A stretch of 64,000 bases of DNA from an uncultured Rhodospirillales bacterium (GTDB taxonomy: Bacteria > Pseudomonadota > Alphaproteobacteria > ATCC43930 > CGMCC-115725). The notes beneath the pieces were generated by a model. That model was not told the origin of the DNA. It did not search any database and saw nothing but the letters and a program-made list of their open reading frames with translations. Location of the stretch: the NCBI GenBank assembly GCA_903828515.1, contig CAIKMD010000007.1, forward strand, positions 1,520,706 to 1,584,705, given 5' to 3'. A program made the position numbers and the translations under genes. Numbering within the stretch: the first letter of the stretch is position 1; each line of letters starts with the position of its first letter. Positions 44,065 through 52,789 of the stretch are shown piece after piece.

Positions 44065-45026
44065 TTGAGGAATTCCTCGGTAATCAGGGTCTTGCGGTCG
44101 GGGATCGCGTCGACCGATTTCAGATCGAGCATTGCCTTTTCGACGGCGGCGATCGCTTTCGGGTCGAAATGTCCGTCGGCCGAGAAGGTCGGCATCTCGA
44201 TGTCGTAGATCTTCGGCGCCAGATCATTCGACAGTTCGGTTTCTTTTTGCGACAGCTTGATGGCCTCGGCCCGGTTGGCGCGCGCCCAGGCAACGGTTTC
44301 GTACCAGCCTTTGAGGAAGCGGCGCAGTGTGTCGGGATGCTGGGCCATCATGTCGTTGGTGGCATAGATGATGTGCGCGATGAACGGGTTGACCAACGAA
44401 TCGAAGCGCAACAGGATTTTGCCTTGGCCGGCGGCTTCGACTTTCATCCCGGCCTCGAGCGAGGTCACGGCGGCGTCGAGACTGCCGGACTGAAACCCCG
44501 CGACATTGGCCTGGCCGCCACCGGTCGCGACGATCTGAATGCCGTCCGCGCCCCAGCCTTCATGCACCGCGAGCTGCTGGGCGAGCCAGTAGGTGAGGGC
44601 GCCATAGGAACTGACGGCGATCTTTTTGCCTTTGAGGCCGCCGACATCGGTGATCTTCGAAAGGGTGCTCGCCTGGACCACCATGTTCGACGGAAGTTCG
44701 GCGAGCACGCCGACCGCTTTCTCGGTCGCGCCTTTGACGATGAGCGCAAGGTCGGTGCCGGCGCCGAGCCCGACGTCGAGGCTGTTGGCGATCAGCGCCT
44801 GATGCATCTTGGCGCCGCCCGCCAGCGCGGTGATCTGCAGGTCGATGCCGTATTTCTTGTAGATGCCGAGCTCCTCGCCGACATTCGACATCGAGAAATG
44901 GAAATCGTCGGCCGACGGGGTGCCGACGCGAACGAGGTCGTTGGCCCGCGTTGGGCCGGTGCCCAGAACGGCAATGGCGAATGCAGCGGCGAGCAGCGTC
45001 GCACCGCTGCGGCTTCCGGACGTCAT
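44061..45026 (-). CDS. NMT1-type substrate-binding protein, fifth of six-gene array (321 aa)
   Basis: Signal peptide MTSGSRSGATLLAAAFAIAV. It is the most divergent array member: LGAGTDLALIVKGATEKAVG, then AELPSN where others have AGPP-N, and VSSYGALTYWLAQQLAVHEG in place of VSTVGS. The C-terminus LITEEFLK keeps the shared ending. Separated from the preceding gene by 25 bases and overlapping the next by four. Confidence 0.9.
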   Translation of the reverse strand: MTSGSRSGATLLAAAFAIAVLGTGPTRANDLVRVGTPSADDFHFSMSNVGEELGIYKKYGIDLQITALAGGAKMHQALIANSLDVGLGAGTDLALIVKGATEKAVGVLAELPSNMVVQASTLSKITDVGGLKGKKIAVSSYGALTYWLAQQLAVHEGWGADGIQIVATGGGQANVAGFQSGSLDAAVTSLEAGMKVEAAGQGKILLRFDSLVNPFIAHIIYATNDMMAQHPDTLRRFLKGWYETVAWARANRAEAIKLSQKETELSNDLAPKIYDIEMPTFSADGHFDPKAIAAVEKAMLDLKSVDAIPDRKTLITEEFLK

Positions 45027-45051
45027 GGTTTCAGTCTCCCTTGAACGAATC

Positions 45052-46011
45052 TTATTTGAGGAATTCTTCGGTATAGAGGTCTTTGGCGTTTGGCACTTTT
45101 TCCATTTGGCCCATGTCGACCAGCGATTTGAGCATCACGTCGATCGCCTTCGGATCGAAGCGGCCGTCATCCGACAGAGTCGGGGTGATGACCTCGTAAT
45201 CCTTTGCCGCGGCGGCATCCGACAGGCGCGTGATCGGCTGCGAGAACTTGATCGTCTCGGCCTTGTGGGTCTTGGCATAAGCGACGGTCTCGAACCACGC
45301 CTTGAGATAGCGACGCAACACGTCGGGGTGCTTCGCCATCATATCGTTGGTCGCGAAGAACGTATGGACCATGAACTCGGGCACCAGATCGCCGAAGGAC
45401 TGCAGCGGGTGCCCCTGACCTTTCTCCTGCATCACGAGCCCGCCCTCGAGCGAGGCCACGGCGGCATCGAGTTCGCCCGATACGAAAGCGGCGGCTTCGG
45501 CCTGGATGTTGCCCGCGGTGACGATCTGAAATCCGGTGTCGCCCCAGCCCTGACGGCGCGACAATTCGGTCGCGAGCCAATAGGTCAGCGATCCCGTGGT
45601 GCTGACGCCCACGCGCTTGCCCTTGAGTTCGGCGACGCTCTTGATGCCGGATTTTTCCGACACCAGCACGAACATGTTCACCGGCGGTCCCGCCATGTTG
45701 GCGATGGCTTTTTCCGGCGCACCCTTGGCGATGAAGGCGAGATCGGTGCCGGAGCCCATGCCGATGTCGATGCTGTCGGCGGTCAAGGCCTGATGCAGCT
45801 TGCCGCTGCCGTCGAGCGAGACGGTTTGAATGTCGAGATCGTATTTTTTGAAGATGTCGGCCTGAATGCCGACATCCTGGATCGAAAAATAGAAATCGAT
45901 CGCGGAGGGCTTGCCGACGCGAAGCTGATCGGCGGCCTGGGCGTTGGCGGCGAAGACGGTGGCAAAGGCGAGAGCGGCAAGGGCAACGACGCGCGACATG
46001 AATTTTCTCAT
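45052..46011 (-). CDS. NMT1-type substrate-binding protein, fourth of six-gene array (319 aa)
   Basis: Signal peptide MRKFMSRVVALAALAFATVF. Contains MGSGTDLAFIAKGAPEKAIA, AGPPVN, VSTTGSLTYWLATELSRRQGW and a ending LYTEEFLK. Start overlaps the stop of the third member by four bases (ATGA). Closest to the third and sixth members by the QLSRRQGWG block. Confidence 0.9.
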   Translation of the reverse strand: MRKFMSRVVALAALAFATVFAANAQAADQLRVGKPSAIDFYFSIQDVGIQADIFKKYDLDIQTVSLDGSGKLHQALTADSIDIGMGSGTDLAFIAKGAPEKAIANMAGPPVNMFVLVSEKSGIKSVAELKGKRVGVSTTGSLTYWLATELSRRQGWGDTGFQIVTAGNIQAEAAAFVSGELDAAVASLEGGLVMQEKGQGHPLQSFGDLVPEFMVHTFFATNDMMAKHPDVLRRYLKAWFETVAYAKTHKAETIKFSQPITRLSDAAAAKDYEVITPTLSDDGRFDPKAIDVMLKSLVDMGQMEKVPNAKDLYTEEFLK

Positions 46012-46973
46012 TTGCTGACGGGGGGAAGGAATGCCTCGGTAAAGAGGCTCGTATTGTCGGGAAGCTTGTCGACCTGGCCCATCTCGATCATGGATTGCTT
46101 GACGACCTCGACGGCCGCGAGATCGAACCGGCCGTCTTCCGAGAACATTGGCGTCTCGTTGTCGTAGATGAGTGAGGCTTCCTCGTCGGAGAGGCGGGTG
46201 ACGCTTTGTGCGTATTTCATCGCATCGGCTTTGTGGTTCTTGGCGAATGCGATGGTATCGAACCAGCCTTTCAGAAAGCGGCGGATGCGGTCGGGACGCT
46301 GGGCGATTTCGTCGTCGGTCGCGAAGATCGCATGGGCGAGGAAGGGATGTACGAAATCGCCGAACTGCATGAGCACCTTGCCGGTGCCCTTGGCCTGCAT
46401 CGCGAGGCCGCCTTCGAGCGAGGCGACGCCCGCGTCGAGATTGCCGGCGATGATGCCCGCGGCTTCGCCCTGCATGCCGCCGACCGGAATGATCTCGATG
46501 CCGTCATTGCCCCAGCCCTGGCGGCGCGACAATTGCTGCGCCAGCCAATAGGTAAGCGAGCCGACGGTGCTGACGCCGACCTTCTTGCCCTTCAGGTCGG
46601 CGACGGTCTTGATCGGACCCGTCGCGCTGACGATCAGCGCCATGTTGTTCGGCGGTCCCGCCATCGCGGCGACGGCCTTTTCGGGCGCGCCCTTGGCGAT
46701 GAAGACGAAATCGGTGCCCGCGCCCAAGGCAATCTCGATGCTGCCGGCGATCAGGGCCTGATGCAATTTGGCACTGCCGTCGAGCGAGACCGTCTCGATG
46801 TCGAGGTTTTGTTTGGCGAAGGCGCCGCTTTCGATGCCGACCTGCAGCAGCGCGAAGTCATAGGCTTGGGGCGACGGCTTGCCGACCGTCATGCGATCGG
46901 CGGCGCGGATCGAAGGAGCGAAGGCGAGCAAGCCGGCCGCGAGCGCGGAGCTGGCGGCGATCAAACGATTCAT
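46008..46973 (-). CDS. NMT1-type substrate-binding protein, third of six-gene array (321 aa)
   Basis: The ATG at 46973 opens the signal peptide MNRLIAASSALAAGLLAFAP. Mature blocks: DFALLQVGIESGAFAKQNLDIE, LGAGTDFVFIAKGAPEKAVA, VSTVGSLTYWLAQQLSRRQGW and NLDAGVASLEGGLAMQ. It ends LFTEAFLPPVSK, a slightly extended tail. An upstream-open frame to 47036 is not needed. Ten bases separate it from the second member. Confidence 0.9.
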   Translation of the reverse strand: MNRLIAASSALAAGLLAFAPSIRAADRMTVGKPSPQAYDFALLQVGIESGAFAKQNLDIETVSLDGSAKLHQALIAGSIEIALGAGTDFVFIAKGAPEKAVAAMAGPPNNMALIVSATGPIKTVADLKGKKVGVSTVGSLTYWLAQQLSRRQGWGNDGIEIIPVGGMQGEAAGIIAGNLDAGVASLEGGLAMQAKGTGKVLMQFGDFVHPFLAHAIFATDDEIAQRPDRIRRFLKGWFDTIAFAKNHKADAMKYAQSVTRLSDEEASLIYDNETPMFSEDGRFDLAAVEVVKQSMIEMGQVDKLPDNTSLFTEAFLPPVSK

Positions 46974-46983
46974 GCGGACTCCG

Positions 46984-47940
46984 TCAATTGAGATACTTCT
47001 CAGTGAAAATCGTGTCGTTGTCGGGAATGGAGGCAAGGCTGCCGGTTTCGACGAGTGAATTCATCACGACCGCGACGGCGGCCCGATCGAAATGTCCGTC
47101 GGCAAGGAACATCGGCATCTCGATGTCGAAAACCTTGCTCGCGATATCCGGTGGCAGGCTGGTCGCAACCATCGAATAGCGAAGCCCTTCATCCTTGTGG
47201 CTGTTCATCCAGGCCACGGTCTCGAACCAGCCTTTCAGGAACCGGCGCAAGGGGGCGGGACGGTTCTTCATCAAATCGTCGCTCGCGAATGCGACGTGGT
47301 TGAGGAACGGCTTGATCAGATCGCCGTAAGCGAGGATCAATTTGCCCGCACCCTCTTTTTCCAGAACGAGTGCGCCTTCGATGGTTGCCGAAATCGCATC
47401 GATGTTGCCGGTCTTGAGCGCGGCACGCGCCGCATCGAAATTGCCGAGCGGCACGATCGTCATCGCGTCGGCGCCGGTCCAGCCTTCGCGCACGGAAATC
47501 TGATTGGCGAACCAATAGGTGGTCGAGCCGACCGTGCTGGCCGAGATCGATTTTCCTTTCAGGTCGGCGACCGTGTTGATCTTGCCGTCGTTGCGCGCCA
47601 TGGCACCGAAATTGAGCGGCGGTCCGGCAATCGCGGCGACGCCTTTCTCGGGCACGCCCTTGGCGACGAAGGCGAGATCGGTGCCGGCGCCCAGCGTGAC
47701 GTCGACCGCCCCGGCCGCCATGGCCAGATGTTCCTTGGCGCTGCCGTCGAACACGATCGCTTCGACGTCGAGATCGTGGCTTTTGAATATTCCGGCGGCG
47801 ATGCCGACATCGAGCAGCGAGAATCCAAAACCGATGGCGGACGGCTTGGCGACGCGCAGGTGATCGGCGGCGCGGGCAGGAACGGCGATGGCGAGCAGGC
47901 TCGCGGCAACAACCGATGCGACGGCGGTCGCGCGCTTCAT
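46984..47940 (-). CDS. NMT1-type substrate-binding protein, second of six-gene array (318 aa)
   Basis: Signal peptide MKRATAVASVVAASLLAIAV. It is very close to the first array gene: both read LRVAKPSAIGFG/LRVARPSAIGFG, VAKGxPEKGVAAIAGPPLNFGA, NDGKINTVADLKGK and TYWFANQISVREGWTGADA, so this pair is the youngest duplication. The unusual WFANQISVREGW block distinguishes the pair from the other four. The end reads IFTEKYLN. Confidence 0.92.
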   Translation of the reverse strand: MKRATAVASVVAASLLAIAVPARAADHLRVAKPSAIGFGFSLLDVGIAAGIFKSHDLDVEAIVFDGSAKEHLAMAAGAVDVTLGAGTDLAFVAKGVPEKGVAAIAGPPLNFGAMARNDGKINTVADLKGKSISASTVGSTTYWFANQISVREGWTGADAMTIVPLGNFDAARAALKTGNIDAISATIEGALVLEKEGAGKLILAYGDLIKPFLNHVAFASDDLMKNRPAPLRRFLKGWFETVAWMNSHKDEGLRYSMVATSLPPDIASKVFDIEMPMFLADGHFDRAAVAVVMNSLVETGSLASIPDNDTIFTEKYLN

Positions 47941-47950
47941 CGAGCGTCTG

Positions 47951-48931
47951 TCAAGGAAGGAATTCCTCGGTGAAGAGGGTGCTGTTATCGGGTATCGCGG
48001 GAAGCGCCCCGGTTTCGACCAGCGATTGCATGACGATCGCGACGGCCTTCGGATCGAAACGCCCGTCGGTGGAGAACATCGCCTGTTCGCGGTCGTAGGA
48101 CTGATTGGCGATGTCCTGCGGCAGGTTGGTGGCCGCCATGGCATAGCGCACGGTGTCTTCCCGGTGCGTCTTCATCCAGGCGACGGTCTCGAACCAGCCC
48201 TTGAGGAAGCGGCGGAGTTGATCGGGATGTTTCTTCATCAGATCGTCGGTCGCGAACGCGACATGGGTGAGGAACGTCTTGATGATGTCGCCATAGGCAA
48301 GGATCACCTTGCCGGCGCCTTCCTTTTGCATCAGCAGGCCGCCTTCCATCGTCGCCGAGATCGCGTCGATGTCGCCGGTCTTGAGCGCGGCACGCGCGCC
48401 GTCGAAATTGCCCAGCGGCACGATTTGCAACGCGTCGGCACCCGTCCATCCTTCGCGCACGGAAATCTGGTTGGCGAACCAATAGGTGATCGAGCCGACC
48501 GTCGTCGCCGAGATTTTCTTGCCCTTCAGATCGGCGACCGTGTTGATCTTGCCGTCGTTGCGGACCGTGGCGCCGAAATTGAGCGGCGGCCCGGCGATTG
48601 CGGCGACGCCTTTTTCCGGCGCGCCCTTGGCGACGAAGGCCAAATCGGTGCCCGCACCCAACGTGATGTCGATCGCGCCGGCGATCATCGCCTGGTGCTG
48701 TTTGGCGCTGCCGTCGAGGATGAGAACTTCGACGTCGAGGGCCTGGCGTTGGAAGATTCCGGCGGCGACGCCGACATTGACGGTCGCAAGCCCGAACCCG
48801 ATGGCGGAGGGCCGGGCGACGCGCAGATGATCGTCGGCGTGGGCGGGAGCCGATGCGGCGGTTGCAAGCAGGATAGCGGTGAAAAGGAGGGCGACGCGGC
48901 GCGACGCGCGCTCAAAGCTCGAAACGACCAT
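47951..48931 (-). CDS. NMT1-type substrate-binding protein, first of six-gene array (326 aa)
   Basis: The ATG at 48931 follows GGGGGG and opens a signal peptide (ALLFTAILLATAASAPAHA). It is the promoter-proximal gene of the array. Blocks: IDITLGAGTDLAFVAKGAPEKG, ATTVGSITYWFANQISVREG and GDIDAISATMEGGLL. The frame continues 16 codons further, but without a ribosome site. A ~75-base gap separates it from the small secreted protein upstream, on the same strand. Confidence 0.92.
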   Translation of the reverse strand: MVVSSFERASRRVALLFTAILLATAASAPAHADDHLRVARPSAIGFGLATVNVGVAAGIFQRQALDVEVLILDGSAKQHQAMIAGAIDITLGAGTDLAFVAKGAPEKGVAAIAGPPLNFGATVRNDGKINTVADLKGKKISATTVGSITYWFANQISVREGWTGADALQIVPLGNFDGARAALKTGDIDAISATMEGGLLMQKEGAGKVILAYGDIIKTFLTHVAFATDDLMKKHPDQLRRFLKGWFETVAWMKTHREDTVRYAMAATNLPQDIANQSYDREQAMFSTDGRFDPKAVAIVMQSLVETGALPAIPDNSTLFTEEFLP

Positions 48932-49005
48932 AGGCAACCCCCCGCGCGCAGACTTATCGCGGAGCCATCTTCCCGCCACCGGCGGGCCGTGGCAAGGCTA
49001 GGGCG

Positions 49006-49197
49006 TTAGAAGAACTCGGCGGTGGTTTCAGGCGAGAACGCGTGGCATGCCAACTGACTGTCGTCGGTCAGCGAGATTTGCGTCTCGAAAGCCGGGGCGG
49101 TGACGGCGTATGACGCCGACGCCGTGTTGTGACCCAGTAACAGGATCGCCAACGATGCGGCGAGGAGAGAGAGGAATCGCGGTGTAAGCTGCTTCAT
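49006..49197 (-). CDS. small secreted hypothetical protein (63 aa)
   Basis: Starts with an AT-context ATG after AGACAGGAC and encodes a clear signal peptide (LSLLAASLAILLLGHNTASA) and a ~35-residue mature part with one Cys (SQLACHAF). It precedes the binding-protein array on the same strand and could be cotranscribed with it. No homologue known to me. Confidence 0.5.
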   Translation of the reverse strand: MKQLTPRFLSLLAASLAILLLGHNTASASYAVTAPAFETQISLTDDSQLACHAFSPETTAEFF

Positions 49198-49350
49198 GTC
49201 CTGTCTCGAACGGTCGGCGCGCTGGGTTGCGCAAGCCGATTACAGCTACTTAAAGTTAAGAAACCGTAATTGGTTGCATGCCCCGAATCAGGGAGCAATG
49301 ATTGGGGCGGCGTGAACCCGGCCTTTCCGAAGGCGTGGCAAGAGTTCGTC

Positions 49351-49959
49351 ATGAAAATCGTGGGTGTTCTTCTGGCCGGGGGTCTCGCCCGGCGCATGGG
49401 CGGTGGCGACAAGGGGCTGCGGATACTCGGCGGCAAGCCGATCCTCGACCATGTCGTCGAACGAGCGCGCCCTCAGGTTGCGGCCCTGGTGATCAACGCC
49501 AACGGCGATCCCGCGCGTTTTGCCGCCTATGGTCTGCCGGTGGAAGCCGACAGCATCCCCGATTTCGCCGGTCCGCTGGCGGGGGTCCTGGCCGGTCTCG
49601 ATTGGGCCGAGCGCGCGGTGCCCGGCGCCACCCATGTCGTCAGCTTCGCGACCGACACGCCCTTCCTGCCGCGCGATCTTGTCACGGGCCTGAAAGAAAG
49701 CCTGCGCGAGGGCGGCTATGAAATCGCCTGCGCCGCGTCGAACGGCCGCGCGCACCCGGTATTCGGCCTCTGGCCGATCGCGCTGCGCGAGGATCTCCGT
49801 CAGGCGCTGCAGGACGGTACCCGCAAGGTTGGCGAATGGATCGGGCGTTACCGCCTCGTCGAGGTGGAATTCCCGGCGGCACCGGTCGATCCGTTCTTCA
49901 ACGCGAATCGCCCCGAGGATATCGAAGAGGCCGAACGTCTGGTGAGGCTGATGCCGTGA
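49351..49959 (+). CDS. mobA: molybdenum cofactor guanylyltransferase MobA (202 aa)
   Basis: NTP-transferase start VGVLLAGGLARRMGGGDKGL with the glycine-rich P-loop and lysine, then IPDFAGPLAGVLAGLDWA and FATDTPFLPRDL for metal/GTP binding, and GRAHPVFGLWP. It adds GMP to molybdopterin to make the bis-MGD cofactor. Length is standard. The same pathway's moaA lies 9 kb upstream on the other strand. Confidence 0.93.
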   Translation: MKIVGVLLAGGLARRMGGGDKGLRILGGKPILDHVVERARPQVAALVINANGDPARFAAYGLPVEADSIPDFAGPLAGVLAGLDWAERAVPGATHVVSFATDTPFLPRDLVTGLKESLREGGYEIACAASNGRAHPVFGLWPIALREDLRQALQDGTRKVGEWIGRYRLVEVEFPAAPVDPFFNANRPEDIEEAERLVRLMP

Positions 49960-50150
49960 CGCTAACGACGTTGAAAACAAACGCAGCCGTTTAAAGCCCC
50001 TCTATTATTCATATTGTTCGCCATTGCAGGTGGCCTTCGCATAAGCGTACACTATCTCTGGTTGTGCGGGGGTGCGCTGCGGGGATCACATCGACAATAA
50101 TATTCCAAATTTTTGATGTGCCCCTTTTGCGCAATAAATCGGGGGAAAAC

Positions 50151-50882
50151 ATGCGTAAAATGGAGCCTTATTTTCTAGCTGCAGCATTTGTTTGGGCATT
50201 GGCCGGTTGTACCCAAGTGGGTGGCGGGACGGCGAGCCCGGTTACCGGATCGGCCGGCCCTCAGAGTACACAGGGAACCGTTGAACTCCATCGCTGCCCG
50301 TCGCCGGTGGCTACGGTTGCGCTGTCCACGGAGCAGGCACCGGGTACTTTAGCTCAATACGGACTGCCCCCAAATCCGTTGCCCGCGATGCGCCTCATTG
50401 CGCAGCAAAGCGGCTGTTTCCGAATCGTGAATCGCGATATTGCCCTTCAGTCTTTGCAGACGGAACGCGCCTTGCAACAACAAGGGCAACTTCAGGCGGG
50501 CAGCAATTTCGGCGGTGGTCAAGTCGTCGCGGCCGATTACGTGGTGATGGTCGAAATTCTTGTGAACAATAAAAGTTCAGGTGGAATAGGAGCCTCCGCA
50601 CTCGGGTTCATCCCCTATGTCGGTGGCGTCGCAAGTTTGGTTGCGAGCGGCATCAAATTTCAGGAGGCACAAGTCCTGCTGACACTCGTCGACAATCACA
50701 CCAGCGTTCAAATGATGTCGGCGACGGGAAAGGGTTCGGGGAGCAGCTTCAATCTCGGTGGCAGCATCAGTACCGTGCAGGCCGGCGGCTACATGGACAC
50801 GGATCAGGGCAAAGTCGTCATGGCGGCCATGATCGACGGATTGAACCAACTCATTCCGCAGATGAATGTCGCCAAGAAATAG
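50151..50882 (+). CDS. CsgG-like outer-membrane lipoprotein (243 aa)
   Basis: A lipobox LAGC at the end of a short hydrophobic start (Cys20) predicts lipid anchoring. The body matches the CsgG pattern: RLIAQQSGCFRIVNRDIALQ, LQTERALQQQGQL, the strand AADYVVMVEIL and a glycine-rich IGASALGFIPYVGGVASLV segment. CsgG forms a nonameric export channel for amyloid subunits; no curli-like subunit is seen here. GGGGGAAAAC precedes the ATG. It is followed by a secreted CHAP-type protein after 33 bases. Confidence 0.72.
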   Translation: MRKMEPYFLAAAFVWALAGCTQVGGGTASPVTGSAGPQSTQGTVELHRCPSPVATVALSTEQAPGTLAQYGLPPNPLPAMRLIAQQSGCFRIVNRDIALQSLQTERALQQQGQLQAGSNFGGGQVVAADYVVMVEILVNNKSSGGIGASALGFIPYVGGVASLVASGIKFQEAQVLLTLVDNHTSVQMMSATGKGSGSSFNLGGSISTVQAGGYMDTDQGKVVMAAMIDGLNQLIPQMNVAKK

Positions 50883-50915
50883 ATGGCACTCTCGTCTCAG
50901 CTAGTGGAGGAGCGA

Positions 50916-52763
50916 ATGACGCCCTCATGCTGTCGGTTGCGGGTAATTTTGTCCGTAGCGGGTCCCTTATTCACTTCCGCGTTGATGCCGGCTCACGCCG
51001 ATGCGATCAGCAATATTCAGAAGGGAGCTCCGGCCGCGTTACCGCTTATCAATGGGTCGCCATCTCCGAACATCCCTTCCCAACCAAATTCCGTTGCGCC
51101 GCCGCGCCCACTCGTGGTGACCGTACCGACACCGTCGGAGTCTAGTTGCAACCCATTTAACGGCTGTGGCGCTCCCGCACCGGTAGCTCAACATGGTGCG
51201 CCACTGGTGCAATCCTCACCTCCGGCTACGACGACGTCGTCGATTTACAAACTAACTCCTTCGACGCCGCCAAAGCCGCAGCCTACTGCCGCCCGAAACC
51301 CTCCAAGTCCGAGCGCGGCCAGTGTCAAGCCCGCACCGCCTACGGCTGCCGTTGGGGGATACACGTTTCAAACGACCCAATATGGTACCGTCGACGTTTA
51401 TCAAAATGGCCAACATATCTCGACGAGCACGCCACAGAATGCAGCGACCGCCTATGGGTATACGCCGTCTCCGACAACGAAGGGCGCGACAGCTCCCGCG
51501 TTGCCGCAAAAGTCGGTTGCGACCGGAACGGTAGCCAACAGCGGAACTGCTCCGTCACCTGCCAGCAAATCTTCTGCAAGCCCGACAACAAACTCAACTT
51601 CGACCGCCACCATGTCTCAGCAAGCCGTGTCGACGGCTATCCCCGGGCAACAGACGGCCGCTCAACGCGCCGCAACTTTCGCTGCGTCGGGCCTTTCACC
51701 TGCTCAACAGGCGGCCGTCATTGCCGGCGTACCTTATTATGCTTCTTCTTCACCTGCTCCCGGCGCGGCGACACAATTCTCCGGAACTGCGCCGGCGAAT
51801 GCCGCTGCAGGCAATGCGGCGCAGAAGACAAATCTCGGGGCCTCGTCATCGATGGTTCCGTCGTATGGATTCTTGACAAACGGGTCCGCGCTATCAACGA
51901 CAATTCAATCGTCAGCGACCGCTAAATCTAATCTCGGAACTTCGCCATCAACGGTAGTTCCGATGACGAGTTCGACACCAGCGACTGCCGGCATAAGCGC
52001 CACACCGACGGGTACCACATCGAATACTGGAACGATCCAATCTCACGGCAATAATCAGGGTATGTTATTGGGAGAAAACCAAGGGAGCTTAGGTACCGTC
52101 ACCACCCAATCGGGTGTGATGAAATCAATTCAAGCGCCCGTCATGACGAACGTAAGCTTCCAAGCATCGGGCCAGTCGTGGGTCAATGCCCCCCTAAATC
52201 AAGCCAAGGGTACCTTGAGTTTCACTGATCGTAATGGTAATCCGCAAACTGTCGTCTCGTTGTCGAACGGCCCGCAGAGTCAGGAGGGAAAGTTAGATAA
52301 TCCAAATCAATGTGTTGACCTCATTGTTAATTATGCCCAAGCACTCGGCCTTAAAGATATCCCGTCTACGAAAGTTATTGGAGACGGCAAGGATGTGGCT
52401 AAAAACTTTGCCGCCAACTCTCAAGGTGAGTTTCATTACGAAAAAGCTAGCGTTACCACGGTCCCACCAGCAATAGGTGGCGTCATATCGGTAGATAAAT
52501 TTGTTTCTGCGGAGAAGCCACCGCGCTCGGATCCTGCCGGCCACGTTGGCATCGCGCAGCAGGTTACGCTGCTTGATAAAAAAGGTAACGCGGTCACTGA
52601 TCCAAATCAGGCTTCGTCAGCACAGGTAAAACTATTTGACCAAAATTTGGGTGGCGGTGAGAGAACCGTGAATTTTAATAAATCCACGAACGGATCGTGG
52701 GTCGGTTCGGTTACGATCGACAACACGTCGGTTCCGATCGTTGGATGGGCAAATCCGACGTAG
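50916..52763 (+). CDS. secreted low-complexity protein with C-terminal CHAP-like domain (615 aa)
   Basis: A strong GGAGGAGCGA ribosome site sets the ATG at 50916, before a signal peptide (LSVAGPLFTSALMPAHADA). Residues ~40 to 400 are Ser/Thr/Pro/Ala/Gln-rich and disordered. The last ~200 residues look like a CHAP amidase/endopeptidase: NQCVDLIVNYAQAL with the nucleophile Cys, DPAGHVGIAQQV with His, and LFDQNLGGGERTVNF. Codon use and lower GC stand out from the neighbourhood, hinting at transfer. Likely exported with, or through, the CsgG-like protein (inference). Confidence 0.72.
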   Translation: MTPSCCRLRVILSVAGPLFTSALMPAHADAISNIQKGAPAALPLINGSPSPNIPSQPNSVAPPRPLVVTVPTPSESSCNPFNGCGAPAPVAQHGAPLVQSSPPATTTSSIYKLTPSTPPKPQPTAARNPPSPSAASVKPAPPTAAVGGYTFQTTQYGTVDVYQNGQHISTSTPQNAATAYGYTPSPTTKGATAPALPQKSVATGTVANSGTAPSPASKSSASPTTNSTSTATMSQQAVSTAIPGQQTAAQRAATFAASGLSPAQQAAVIAGVPYYASSSPAPGAATQFSGTAPANAAAGNAAQKTNLGASSSMVPSYGFLTNGSALSTTIQSSATAKSNLGTSPSTVVPMTSSTPATAGISATPTGTTSNTGTIQSHGNNQGMLLGENQGSLGTVTTQSGVMKSIQAPVMTNVSFQASGQSWVNAPLNQAKGTLSFTDRNGNPQTVVSLSNGPQSQEGKLDNPNQCVDLIVNYAQALGLKDIPSTKVIGDGKDVAKNFAANSQGEFHYEKASVTTVPPAIGGVISVDKFVSAEKPPRSDPAGHVGIAQQVTLLDKKGNAVTDPNQASSAQVKLFDQNLGGGERTVNFNKSTNGSWVGSVTIDNTSVPIVGWANPT

Positions 52764-52789
52764 GAGCACAGGGCGCTCGAACGTAACTT

